A stretch of 60,279 nucleotides of DNA, from positions 1 through 60,279 of the forward strand of contig CAZHUO010000005.1 in the NCBI GenBank assembly GCA_964535715.1. The letters run 5' to 3'. Position 1 is the stretch's first letter; every line of letters starts with the position of its first letter. Positions 33,532 through 42,270 of this stretch are shown here, one piece after another. Under the pieces are notes generated by a model. It had not been told where the DNA came from, ran no database searches, and worked only from the letters and a program-made list of their open reading frames with translations. The stretch comes from CAZCCC01 sp964535715. Lineage in GTDB: Bacteria; Patescibacteriota; Patescibacteriia; Buchananbacterales; UBA6539. The position numbers and the translations under genes were made by a program.

Positions 33532-35066
33532 AAAATTTTTTTTATTATTCCCCTACTGGTGTCAACCACTACCCTATCGCCGTCTTTGAATATCTTTGTA
33601 GCAATTTTTGTGCCGACTATACATGGAATCTTCAGTTCGCGGGCGACAATCGCGGCATGGCAGGTCAAGCCTCCGACATTAGTGACTATTGCACCAGCTT
33701 TTTTCATTGCCGGAACCAAGGCAGGATAAGTGGTTTCTGAAAGCAATATATCTCCCTGATTCATCTTTTTTAAATCATCCGTAGTTTCAACAATTTTTAC
33801 AATACCGCTAATTTTACCATGATAAACTGTCATTCCTTTAAGATCATTTATTTCTTCCAAAATATGCTTTTCAAATTTCAAACTTTTAAAAAACTTTTCG
33901 GCTTTTTTGCCAATATATATTTTCGGCTTGACGCTGTCAGTATAAATTATGCTAAAATTATGCCGTTTATTTAAAATATTGGCATCAAATTTTTTATTTT
34001 TCAAAACTTCAACTACTTCCCAATAAGCCAAATAACGAACCTGCTTTAAACTAAGACCAACTCTCTTGGCGATTTCATTTGATATTTTATCGGCAACATA
34101 AGAACCAAAATACATACAGTCTTTCCGAAACGCCTTAAGATAAACAATTTCTTGGGCTATATCAAACAGCCTTCTGTCTTTTGGACTAAATTTTAATTTC
34201 CGAAACAGCTCCGCTCTCTGACTTTTTATCTTCGGAAAATAGTTTTTACTTATATTTTGTAAATTGCCTAAATCATGTTGTTTGAGAATCCCTTTCCAAA
34301 TTTCCAAAAAATATTCATAACCCAAAATTGGCCCCTGGTATGTATAGTGCAGCCATTTATATTTTTTATAATGCAAATATGTTAATCTCTCAAGTTTTGG
34401 CTTTTTTAATTTAAGTTTTTTAGAAATATTTTTAGTTTCATTTTCTAAAAAAATTTTTTTGGCCACTATATCTTTATTCAAAGTTATTACAATCTTTAAT
34501 GCATCCCTTGATTCCATTTCTAAATAGCCGGGCCGATCAGGAGTTGTTAAGATTGCAAAAACTTCAGAAATATGGAACTTTAATTTATTCTTGGTTATTC
34601 TTTGCTTTAAAGAATCAAGCAAATAATTAGAAAATAGATTTTTTTCCGCATCAATCAGCCATGTGGTAATTTGGCCGGAATTATGGGATTTTCTCTGGTA
34701 ATTCATGACCAACTGCCAGTATAATCGAAATAGCTGATGATCAGAAAGATCCGAAAAATTATTATTTTCAATCTTCCTGGCAAAACTAATATATTCTTTT
34801 GAAGTTTTTAGAATTAACTTATTAATTTTCTCCGCCCAAGCAGGATTTTTAATAACCTTTTTAAGCAAAAAGCATATGCCGTTATCAAAATCATTGCGTA
34901 TATAACACAAGTCCGCATTACCATCACGGAAAATCCAAATAAGCTTATTAAAATAATCACCACCACCTAGTCGGCGAATGAATCGGCCATATTCAGCAAA
35001 TACCGGCAACATTGCCGTATAATTAATTTTTGGAATATATTCTGCGACAAACCAATTTTTTTTCAT
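33528..35066 (-). CDS. Helical protein with C-terminal phosphohistidine swivelling domain (copy 3)
   Basis: A 512-residue protein. Residues about 415-512 form a PEP-utilising mobile (phosphohistidine) domain: TVYHGKISGIVKIV, ILLSETTYPALVPAMKKAGAIVTN and GGLTCHAAIVARE, with predicted phospho-acceptor His470. The N-terminal 400 residues are mostly helical and lack both an ATP-grasp and a PEP-binding barrel. Segments such as YLKAFRKDCMYFG and ANILNKRH recur in the paralogue at 40719. It follows the stand-alone ATP-grasp gene by 31 bp, the likely source of its phosphate. The acceptor substrate is unknown. Confidence 0.82.
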   Translation of the reverse strand: MKKNWFVAEYIPKINYTAMLPVFAEYGRFIRRLGGGDYFNKLIWIFRDGNADLCYIRNDFDNGICFLLKKVIKNPAWAEKINKLILKTSKEYISFARKIENNNFSDLSDHQLFRLYWQLVMNYQRKSHNSGQITTWLIDAEKNLFSNYLLDSLKQRITKNKLKFHISEVFAILTTPDRPGYLEMESRDALKIVITLNKDIVAKKIFLENETKNISKKLKLKKPKLERLTYLHYKKYKWLHYTYQGPILGYEYFLEIWKGILKQHDLGNLQNISKNYFPKIKSQRAELFRKLKFSPKDRRLFDIAQEIVYLKAFRKDCMYFGSYVADKISNEIAKRVGLSLKQVRYLAYWEVVEVLKNKKFDANILNKRHNFSIIYTDSVKPKIYIGKKAEKFFKSLKFEKHILEEINDLKGMTVYHGKISGIVKIVETTDDLKKMNQGDILLSETTYPALVPAMKKAGAIVTNVGGLTCHAAIVARELKIPCIVGTKIATKIFKDGDRVVVDTSRGIIKKIL

Positions 35067-35097
35067 AAGTTAACTGTCAACTGTTAAATGTTAACTG

Positions 35098-36063
35098 TTA
35101 TAACGTAGTTATCGGCCTGCTCTGCGTAATATAAAACTTGCCTTTTGCATAAGCCCACTCAATATCCTGGGGGCATTTGTAATGCTTTTCAATCTGAATG
35201 CAGATTTTACTAAGCTCAATAATCTGCCTGCCACTTAGAACCTGGCTTTCCTGCTTTGCTTTCGGCACCGGCTTCCAGACAATGCTTCCGGCATCGCTTT
35301 TTCTGACCAGCATTTTTTTCTGTTCTGAAATGTTAATATCACAAATGCTTAAATCTCTTTTGTCAATAACGTAGCTATCCGGCGTAATTTGTCCGGAAAC
35401 TATCGCCTCGCCCAAGCCAAACCCCGCCTCGATAATCATTTGATTTTTATCTTTTGTCACCGGATGGACGGTAAAGGCGATACCCGATATTTCCGATTGA
35501 ACCATCTCTTGAACAACAACGGCCACTAAAACTTTCTGGTCAATCAACTTCTTTTCGTACCGATAAAAAATCGCTCTTGGCGTGAAAAGCGAAGACCAGC
35601 AGAACTTAACATTCTGCAATAAAGTCTTTTCCGTGGTATTCAAATAAGTTTCCAGTTCACCGGCCCAAGACGCAACCGATGAATCTTCGGCTGTGGCCGA
35701 AGAGCGAACCGCCACAAATTTAGATTTTAATTTCTTAAACTCGGTTTTAATTTCATCACCCAATTCTTTTGGAATTTCTGTGTCCTGCATTATATCGCGA
35801 ATAATATTAGAGGCTTTATCAATTGAATTCGTGTCATTGAAATTCACTTTTGATAATTTTGCATCGATCTCCAACCCTACTTCAGATGTCTGCTTGCGAG
35901 TTTTTTGATCAATAAAATATTCAAAGGCAGAAACTAATATTACAAATCCCGGCGGAACCGGAATTTTTGCCTTGATCATTTCACCAAGCGACGCTCCTTT
36001 GCCGCCGGCGATATTTGTGTCCTTTTTAGAGAGTTGAATAAATTGTTTTGTAAATTTTGACAT
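35098..36063 (-). CDS. Stand-alone PEP-synthase N-terminal ATP-grasp domain protein
   Basis: A protein of about 321 residues that equals only the PEP/pyruvate-dikinase N-terminal domain. It has GGKGASLGEM, the VRSSATAEDSSVASWAGE motif, VQEMVQSEISGIAFTVHP, GLGEAIVSGQITPDSY, DIEWAYAKGKFYITQSRP and a TTL end. It stops exactly where PpsA would continue into the His domain. The domain splits ATP and phosphorylates a His on a swivelling domain, here presumably in trans. A GTG at 36084 lies in the palindromic repeat, so the ATG at 36063 is preferred. Confidence 0.88.
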   Translation of the reverse strand: MSKFTKQFIQLSKKDTNIAGGKGASLGEMIKAKIPVPPGFVILVSAFEYFIDQKTRKQTSEVGLEIDAKLSKVNFNDTNSIDKASNIIRDIMQDTEIPKELGDEIKTEFKKLKSKFVAVRSSATAEDSSVASWAGELETYLNTTEKTLLQNVKFCWSSLFTPRAIFYRYEKKLIDQKVLVAVVVQEMVQSEISGIAFTVHPVTKDKNQMIIEAGFGLGEAIVSGQITPDSYVIDKRDLSICDINISEQKKMLVRKSDAGSIVWKPVPKAKQESQVLSGRQIIELSKICIQIEKHYKCPQDIEWAYAKGKFYITQSRPITTL

Positions 36064-36079
36064 ATGTTTTTTTCTTTTT

Positions 36080-36170
36080 GTCACCCTGAATTTATTTCAG
36101 GGTCTCGTTGTTTTATTGGACGAGATTCTGAAACAAGCCTGCCTGCCGGCAGACAGGTTCAGAATGGCAA
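36080..36170. repeat. Palindromic intergenic repeat (second type)
   Basis: An imperfect palindrome whose left arm includes ACCCTGAATTTATTTCAGGG and CTCGT. It faces ACGAGATTCTGAAACAAG and GGTTCAGAATGGC. A smaller GC-rich hairpin (CCTGCCTGCCGGCAGACAGG) lies in its right half. It has the form of a mobile palindromic element. The remaining gap to 36440 holds a promoter and leader. Confidence 0.65.
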
Positions 36171-36251
36171 ATTAATACATAATAATCCTACCAATAATTG
36201 ACTTATTTAGCAATATTGACTCTTATTTTAGCCAAAAAAATCTTTTTACAA

Positions 36252-36367
36252 TTGACAAAATTACTTAAATATGCTATTATTTTAAATTAATCTTTATAAT
36301 AAAATATAGTGTGTATATTACTGGTTGGCTCAATTTAGCGGCAGTTTGTTTAATATGAACTGTCGCT
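36252..36367 (+). promoter_or_regulatory. Strong promoter and structured leader of the GC-rich phosphatase gene
   Basis: TTGACA (36252-36257) is followed after 17 bp by TATTAT (36275-36280), with an extended TGC before it. This is one of the best promoters in the window. The leader contains a 10-bp hairpin (36337-36346 with 36358-36367, one G-U) with an 11-nt loop. The base composition rises from here on. Confidence 0.65.
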
Positions 36368-36439
36368 GACACGAGTCAATCAGTTTGTGTGTATTGGAAA
36401 AACGCCGCAATTAGACGGCATACAGAAAGGGTAAAGAAG

Positions 36440-37066
36440 TTGAATACGACAACGATTTTGTTTATGCGCCACGAGAAGCATGGCGGCGAAGGCTGCATAA
36501 AACAGCAGTTAGCCACAGATGCGATTCAGCGGGCCAGGGAGCGTGGCCGCAAGTTGCGGGAACGTTTTTCAAAGATCAATCAGGTCTTCTCCTCACCCCA
36601 GCCACGCTGTCTTGCCACAGTTATTGAGACCCTGATTGGTTTTGGTACACTTATACCAATAGAAACCGATGACAACCTCGGGGATATATCAATAGATGTA
36701 GACCCCGAACCACTGAAAGCCAAGGCCAAAGAGCTGGGCATTGGAGTTGAGGAGCTGTGTCTACAGCCGGCTTCTGTCTCCCCGGAGTTTGATAATATTA
36801 TGCTCAATCGGGCACGCATGGGAACAATTGCCCTATTGAGTATCACCAAAAAACATGGTGGTCAAACTGTATTGGTCTGCTCGCACGGCGGTTCTCGAAT
36901 GGAAGCATCAATTCTGGGAATTAAAAAATCCCTACTTACATCCGCTTCGACTGAAAAATTCAGCGAGCTTGGCCTGCCGAAAAAAAATTTTGAGCCCGGC
37001 GAAATATGCCGGCTCGTCATTGACCAAGACAACAACCTGCTCGAGGAAGAATATCTCGAGCTATAA
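36440..37066 (+). CDS. Histidine phosphatase (phosphoglycerate-mutase-like), atypical base composition
   Basis: A histidine-phosphatase-superfamily protein. The catalytic RH pair is in ILFMRHEKHGG, the second arginine in SSPQPRCLATVIETL, and the second histidine in VLVCSHGGSRMEASIL. I chose the TTG at 36440 because it puts the RH motif about ten residues from the start, as is usual, and has AAAGGG upstream; a GTG at 36389 would extend it by 17 residues. The gene is richer in G+C than its neighbours, is alone on the plus strand among minus-strand genes, and has its own promoter and terminators. This suggests recent transfer. The substrate is unknown. Confidence 0.85.
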   Translation: MNTTTILFMRHEKHGGEGCIKQQLATDAIQRARERGRKLRERFSKINQVFSSPQPRCLATVIETLIGFGTLIPIETDDNLGDISIDVDPEPLKAKAKELGIGVEELCLQPASVSPEFDNIMLNRARMGTIALLSITKKHGGQTVLVCSHGGSRMEASILGIKKSLLTSASTEKFSELGLPKKNFEPGEICRLVIDQDNNLLEEEYLEL

Positions 37067-37072
37067 CACACC

Positions 37073-37136
37073 GGTTGCAGGGGAGGAAAAGATTCGTATG
37101 TGGCCATCCGAATCACTCCCCTGCACCAACCCCCTT
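37073..37136 (+). terminator. GC-rich terminator hairpin of the phosphatase gene
   Basis: A 12-bp stem with one bulge (37073-37085 with 37116-37127) continues into a second stem GATTCG/CGAATC and is followed by CCCCCTTTTT. It starts a few bases after the stop codon. Confidence 0.55.
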
Positions 37137-37166
37137 TTTAAGAATTAAGAAGTAAGCAGTAAGAAT

Positions 37167-37189
37167 AAGCCTTGGAGAGGCTTTTTTTT
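37167..37189 (+). terminator. Second terminator of the phosphatase gene
   Basis: A 6-bp stem AAGCCT/AGGCTT with loop TGGAG is followed by a run of T. It lies directly before the converging gene ending at 37194. Confidence 0.75.
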
Positions 37190-37193
37190 AATT

Positions 37194-38159
37194 TCACTCA
37201 GAATTAGAAGCAGACTCGAGCTTGGCAGTATAATTAATTCCCTCTTGGATAATTTGAATCAAATCAGAATAATCAAGAGCAATTTTTCGATCTTGATAGC
37301 TAATTACCAAGCGCATATCTTGCGGTTCATCCCCGAATGATTCATAATCAGCAACAAACCCCTGATTTTCGGAAAAACCGCTGTTATGTAAATCCTTTTC
37401 TAAAAATTTATTTGCCGCCTTTTCGCCGTCTTTGATTTTAATCGCCTTATATAAAAAACTTTCCAGTACAGTCATATGCGATGCACCGAAAGCAAAATCT
37501 TCTTTTCTATCCCCCGCGGAAATCATCTCTTTTGTCTTCTTGTTTCCCAATACCAACAAAAATACTCCAACACTACCGGCTTGCTGTGAAAAAGTCGTAA
37601 CTTTATTTGGATCCTGTTTTGTCTCAATCGCCAATTGATCGCTTTTTTCAACCATAAACTTCATAAATTCATTTTTTTTAAAATCAGCCATTAAAGCATC
37701 TTTATATTCTCCTTGCCCGACTTGAAAGTCAAGCAAAGGCGACTGAGTATTTTCTACCCCATTTCCTTCAAGCCATTTAACCATGTCTTGCGGATCAACA
37801 TTTTCAAAATCGGCCTGGGCAAGCTGATCGGCCAGCATCCGGCTTAATGCACTTTGGCCGGTGCGTTCCCTTGGCGAGCCGTAAATCTCCAAAGACTGGC
37901 CTTCAACAGCTTTAGCCTTATTTTTTTTGCGAAGCGGACTTGATTTGCCGGCCTCAATTGCCTTTAAAATGCCCTCCTCGGATAATGGCTCGCGATCATC
38001 TTTTTTTCCTTTAATTGAATGTCTTGCCAAATCAATTGAAAACACCGCCTTCGGTTCCGGATTTTTTTCCGCCTTTACAAATCTTGATTCCTTTTCAGAC
38101 TGATGCTCTTCAAATTTATTTTCTGTTCGACTTTCCGATCCTCTTTCAAAAAATTTCAT
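37194..38159 (-). CDS. Divergent histidine-phosphatase-like protein
   Basis: A 321-residue protein with a charged, probably disordered N terminus (residues 1-35). A histidine-phosphatase-like core follows: SIDLARHSIKG with R46-H47, PLSEEGILKAIEAG, EIYGSPRERTGQSAL with the second arginine, and the distal His228 in GASHMTVLESFL. The PLSEEG and SPRERTGQSA segments match the family's usual order, so the assignment is fair although the rest is diverged. It lies 15 bp upstream of nothing annotated as its partner but directly follows the swivelling-domain gene at 38174 on the same strand. It may reverse that system's phosphorylation. Confidence 0.7.
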   Translation of the reverse strand: MKFFERGSESRTENKFEEHQSEKESRFVKAEKNPEPKAVFSIDLARHSIKGKKDDREPLSEEGILKAIEAGKSSPLRKKNKAKAVEGQSLEIYGSPRERTGQSALSRMLADQLAQADFENVDPQDMVKWLEGNGVENTQSPLLDFQVGQGEYKDALMADFKKNEFMKFMVEKSDQLAIETKQDPNKVTTFSQQAGSVGVFLLVLGNKKTKEMISAGDRKEDFAFGASHMTVLESFLYKAIKIKDGEKAANKFLEKDLHNSGFSENQGFVADYESFGDEPQDMRLVISYQDRKIALDYSDLIQIIQEGINYTAKLESASNSE

Positions 38160-38173
38160 AAATTTTAAGTTAT

Positions 38174-39247
38174 TTATAATTTTTTAACTGTTCCTTTAGT
38201 GGCATCAACTTCCACCTTATCCCCGTCTTTTAAAACTTTGGTAGCTATTTTTGTACCGATAACACAAGAGATTTTCATTTCTCTGGCTATAATAGCCGCA
38301 TGGCAAGTCAAACCGCCTTCGTCGGTAATTATAGCTGAAAATTGTTTTATATATGGGATATAGGCAACCGTAGTCATCGGAGTAACTAAAATGGCATTGG
38401 ATTTTATGTTTTTTAGATCTTTGATTGAAAAAGCTAGCTTTACATTCCCCTTAACTTTGCCAGAATAAGCAGTCTGACCCTTTAAAATATCATTAATATT
38501 TTTATGTTTAAATTTTAAAGACTTTAACAATAATTTTGCCTGAATGCCAGTAGAAATTTTAATTTTATGATTATTTAAAAGTAAGACATAAAAATATCGT
38601 CGACTTTTTAATTCGGAAAGATTAATTATTGCCTGGCCAGCCCGAAAAGATTGCTTTAACTCTTCATAATTCATAAATAAGGTCAAATCTTTTGGTATAT
38701 TTAAAATTTTACTAAGGTTACTGGAAATCAACGGCAGGAGCGTATTATCGGTTAAAGTAAAAAATTTACCACAAAGATCTTTAGTATTAGCAAACCGAGA
38801 AATAAATTGCTTGCGATAAATGCCGGCGTAAAAATGGTCAAAAATGGTTGGAAATCGGTAGACCGCATAGAGATTTTTATAGCTTTTATAATAAAGATCT
38901 AGAGCTTTTTCGGTATTTGTGCGGGAAGCAGTCAACAACTTTTTAACTTTAACAATATTTTTTATAGATTGCTTCAGCTCTGAAATAATAATTGTATTTA
39001 CCTGTTTAAAATATTCCGATTTTTTTCTCAAAGTAAATTTTCTAAACGATTTCTGATCACGGACTGAGCCGTATACCGTCAAAAAATATTTTTTTGACAC
39101 TAAAAGTTGATCGCGATATGACCAACCAAGCTTCATTTTCATTTGCTGGTTGTAACCCTGAAATGATAAAGCGGCAATAAAATATGAAAAACCGCTTCGG
39201 GAAAAAATCGGATCCCAGATTATTTTTTGATTTTTTATTTTAATCAT
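38174..39247 (-). CDS. Short protein with C-terminal phosphohistidine swivelling domain (copy 2)
   Basis: A protein of about 357 residues from the ATG at 39247; a TTG at 39265 would add six residues and overlap the upstream gene. The C terminus carries the same mobile domain as its paralogues: TAYSGKVKGNVKLAF, ILVTPMTTVAYIPYIKQFSAIITDEGG, and TCHAAIIARE with the phospho-acceptor His (His322 counted from the longer start). The N-terminal part is helical, shorter than in the paralogues, and not recognised. It follows the unknown 486-residue gene by a few bases, so the two probably act together. Confidence 0.82.
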   Translation of the reverse strand: MIKIKNQKIIWDPIFSRSGFSYFIAALSFQGYNQQMKMKLGWSYRDQLLVSKKYFLTVYGSVRDQKSFRKFTLRKKSEYFKQVNTIIISELKQSIKNIVKVKKLLTASRTNTEKALDLYYKSYKNLYAVYRFPTIFDHFYAGIYRKQFISRFANTKDLCGKFFTLTDNTLLPLISSNLSKILNIPKDLTLFMNYEELKQSFRAGQAIINLSELKSRRYFYVLLLNNHKIKISTGIQAKLLLKSLKFKHKNINDILKGQTAYSGKVKGNVKLAFSIKDLKNIKSNAILVTPMTTVAYIPYIKQFSAIITDEGGLTCHAAIIAREMKISCVIGTKIATKVLKDGDKVEVDATKGTVKKL

Positions 39248-39251
39248 ATTC

Positions 39252-40712
39252 TTAAAACCAATCAATTATAGAATCAGCTAAATCATCAGAAGTAACTGTC
39301 GGTTTAATCTTTTCCGATTCTGGCAGGTATTTTTGGGAAATATAATCGTATATTCCCGGAACAGAAATTGTTAAAAGATCATTAAATTTTTTTTCAAAGA
39401 TTTTTTGTAAATATTCCCATTTAATCCCACCATCCATAATTAAATCATAAGCGTAAAGATTTTTAAGAAGTCCATTTGATCTTTCAAAAAATAAAGTCAA
39501 ACCCGCAATCAGGTCGTCAATTTCATATGATCCAATATTTTTTGCCTCAACCTCATAGCCGCAAGCATTTAAGGTCTTAATCCACTGTTCACGAATTAAA
39601 TTAAGATATATCAGCGATCCCTGACCGACCAAAGGTTTAATTCCAAAATAAAAATTTAAAACACCAAAAATCAAAAATAGACTGGGGAATATCTCTCTTT
39701 TAATTAATAAGGACTTGATCTCTTCTTTGTTAAAATTAATGGACAAATCTTCAAAGCCTTCTTCGAAAGGAACCAGTTTATTATTTTTAACGTAAAGCCT
39801 CAGCAGTTTCTTTTCTGTAGGATGTTTACGCCAAAAAAAATGTGTCCCCTTACCAGAGGTTTCATTCCAGGTTACAACGATTCCCCTAAAATCATCTAAG
39901 ATTCTTTGGCAAAATTCTTTATTAAACAATATTTCCGTAATAAAATTTTTATCATCGATAATTTTAAGAAGACAATTTGTGGCCAACTCTTCTTGGGTGA
40001 TATAGATTAATTCTGGCAAATTTTTTCTTAACTTGTACTCAAAAAGCATTGGCCAAGTATTATTGACGATCAGAGTAATCTGATCGTTATAATTGCGACA
40101 ATTAGTAAAATTAAGACTGGAAATTTTTTCGTATTGAAAAATTAAAAATTTCTGTTCTTCGCCGGAAAAAATATGCCAATTCTTTGAATTTTTAATTTTT
40201 TGAACAAAATTAAAATCTCTTGTTGGTAGGAGACAAGAGCTTGATTCACTTTCGCTATTACTAAATATAGGAACCTTTTTTCCATGGAGCTGAAAACCAA
40301 AACGGCTAAAATAATTATTAGGGGGTACATCCCCACTTGAAATAACCACGATGGCGTCCTGTTTCTTTTTTTGATTAAATTTTGCGACATTAGCAATAAT
40401 ATTATCTGAAATCAACAATGGGTGATTCAAAAACTGATGATGATCAACAATATTATTTGTCATCTGTTTAGGAAAATTGATCTTAAAAGCTGCTGTTTGG
40501 TTTCCAAATAGAGATTCAACTTTTTTGATAATTTCTTTTTTTACTACCTCCTGCCTTTTAATATAAACTTGATTTTTCTTAAATTGATAAATTTTGTCAG
40601 AATATTCTCTTAGTGTCAAATCAAGATTAAAAAAACGATTAAAAATCGGCGAATATTTTTTGATCTGAGAAATCATTATTTTTTTTTCAAACTCGATTTG
40701 CTTTTTATCCAT
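39252..40712 (-). CDS. Unrecognised 486-residue protein within the phosphotransfer cluster
   Basis: I do not recognise this protein. It is soluble, with no signal peptide or clear membrane segment. Visible features are a basic helical N terminus and VDHHQFLNHPLLISDNIIANV near residue 110. Then come a strand-rich AIVVISSGDVPPNNYF, the polar run FSNSESESSSCL and GIVVTWNETSGKGTHFFW near residue 290. It sits between two swivelling-domain genes (6 bp after one, about 4 bp before the other). It could be the catalytic or substrate-binding partner that replaces the missing PEP/pyruvate barrel. That role is inferred from position only. Confidence 0.7.
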   Translation of the reverse strand: MDKKQIEFEKKIMISQIKKYSPIFNRFFNLDLTLREYSDKIYQFKKNQVYIKRQEVVKKEIIKKVESLFGNQTAAFKINFPKQMTNNIVDHHQFLNHPLLISDNIIANVAKFNQKKKQDAIVVISSGDVPPNNYFSRFGFQLHGKKVPIFSNSESESSSCLLPTRDFNFVQKIKNSKNWHIFSGEEQKFLIFQYEKISSLNFTNCRNYNDQITLIVNNTWPMLFEYKLRKNLPELIYITQEELATNCLLKIIDDKNFITEILFNKEFCQRILDDFRGIVVTWNETSGKGTHFFWRKHPTEKKLLRLYVKNNKLVPFEEGFEDLSINFNKEEIKSLLIKREIFPSLFLIFGVLNFYFGIKPLVGQGSLIYLNLIREQWIKTLNACGYEVEAKNIGSYEIDDLIAGLTLFFERSNGLLKNLYAYDLIMDGGIKWEYLQKIFEKKFNDLLTISVPGIYDYISQKYLPESEKIKPTVTSDDLADSIIDWF

Positions 40713-40718
40713 ATAGAT

Positions 40719-42230
40719 CTAATTAATTTTCTCAACTGTTCCAAGAGTTGCATTAACTTCCACCAAGTCGCCGTCTTTTAATACTTTAGTTGCAATTTTA
40801 GTTCCTATTATACAAGGAATCCTTAATTCTCTGGAAACGATTGCGGCATGACAAGTCACACCGCCAGTATCAGTGACAATTGCCCCGGCTTTATTCATTG
40901 CTGCAATTAAAGACGGATTTGTAGAAATACTTACTAAAATCTCTCCTTTAATAAATTTATGTAAATCACCTACGGAATTTACAATTTTAACTTTTCCTGA
41001 AACTTTTCCAGAGAAAGCGACTGTTCCTTTGATTTCTTTGATATTTTTATCAATTTTTTGCTCAATTAAATGCCGGCGCTTCAATGAATCTGAATTTTTG
41101 CCTAAAACAATCTTTTCCTCTCCAGAGATAATAAAATAAGCGCTTTTCTGATATCTTTTATTTAGCATATCGGCGCTTAGAGGTTTTTTATTAAAAACTA
41201 AAATATTTTTATATTCATTTGGCAAAATATATCTGGCTTGAAGCGGCGAAAAACCAAATCTTTTTGCAAATTCACAAAACCATTTATGCATCGCGAAACT
41301 TAACAGATATATTTGTATCTCCTTGCGCGCCTCTTTGAAGTATAAAAAATCCGACAAAACATTCATCAGCTGCCATTCTCTTGAAGTAAAATAATTACGG
41401 CATCTCTTTTTATAGTCAATCAACTTTTTTTTCTCTGCATTAATTTTAGCCAATTGTTTTTTTGCATTTACATTTAACTTGTCTTTGATTAAATAAAAAT
41501 AATAATCAGCCGAAGCAGGCGGTCCAAAATAATAAAACTGAAGCCAGCCGAATTTTTTTTCTAAAATTTTTATTTTCTTTTGCAAAAATGAAGACAATAC
41601 ATTAAAAGCTGAACTTCTTTTGAATTCAGCTGATAATTTATTATTTGATTGTATTAATTTTAGCAAGTTAAGGGCTTCTTTGTTTTCCTTGGCAATTAAA
41701 TTTTCTCTAAGCGGTGAAATTATTTTACTGAAAACAACATCAGGACTGCCTATCTTTTTAAGCTTTGGCAGTAAAAATTGTTTGACTCTTTCCGAAAATA
41801 TATTATCCCCCATCTCAGAATACTGAATCGCCATGCTTGAAAGCCAAATGTCGGCATAATTTTTTACCCCTTTAAGGTAAACATCATAAAGTTGCTTATT
41901 TGTTTTATTGAATAAATTCTCACTTAATAACCAACTGGCAAATTTCTTAATTTTTTGCAGATATAAATTATGATCTTTGCAAATCTGACTGCTGAAATTC
42001 TGATCCGACCAAAGCCGTTCGTTATAATATTTTTCAGCGGAAATAAAATGCTTAAGATTTGGCGCCCAATAAGTATAATCCTTTTCAAAAAATAAAATGC
42101 TGTCAACTTTTATCCTACCCTTTGTCTGATTTAGCATATCTTTCTGAAAAGTTTGATTAATCAGAATTGACCACGGAAATAACGGGACATTATAATCTTC
42201 AACCACTACTTTAAATTCCTTATTTTTCAT
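40719..42230 (-). CDS. Helical protein with C-terminal phosphohistidine swivelling domain (copy 1)
   Basis: A 503-residue protein organised like the one at 33528. A helical region of about 400 residues (with FYYFGPPASADYYFYL, YFKEARKEIQIYLLSF, FGFSPLQARYILPNEYKNIL and SADMLNKRY) precedes the mobile domain TVAFSGKVSGKVKIV, ILVSISTNPSLIAAMNKAGAIVTD and GGVTCHAAIVSRE with His461. There is no ATP-grasp and no PEP-binding barrel. It is the first gene of a minus-strand run that includes the unknown protein and copy 2. Confidence 0.82.
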   Translation of the reverse strand: MKNKEFKVVVEDYNVPLFPWSILINQTFQKDMLNQTKGRIKVDSILFFEKDYTYWAPNLKHFISAEKYYNERLWSDQNFSSQICKDHNLYLQKIKKFASWLLSENLFNKTNKQLYDVYLKGVKNYADIWLSSMAIQYSEMGDNIFSERVKQFLLPKLKKIGSPDVVFSKIISPLRENLIAKENKEALNLLKLIQSNNKLSAEFKRSSAFNVLSSFLQKKIKILEKKFGWLQFYYFGPPASADYYFYLIKDKLNVNAKKQLAKINAEKKKLIDYKKRCRNYFTSREWQLMNVLSDFLYFKEARKEIQIYLLSFAMHKWFCEFAKRFGFSPLQARYILPNEYKNILVFNKKPLSADMLNKRYQKSAYFIISGEEKIVLGKNSDSLKRRHLIEQKIDKNIKEIKGTVAFSGKVSGKVKIVNSVGDLHKFIKGEILVSISTNPSLIAAMNKAGAIVTDTGGVTCHAAIVSRELRIPCIIGTKIATKVLKDGDLVEVNATLGTVEKIN

Positions 42231-42270
42231 ATGGCGAAATTCGGCAAGATATTTGAATAAAATAATTTTT

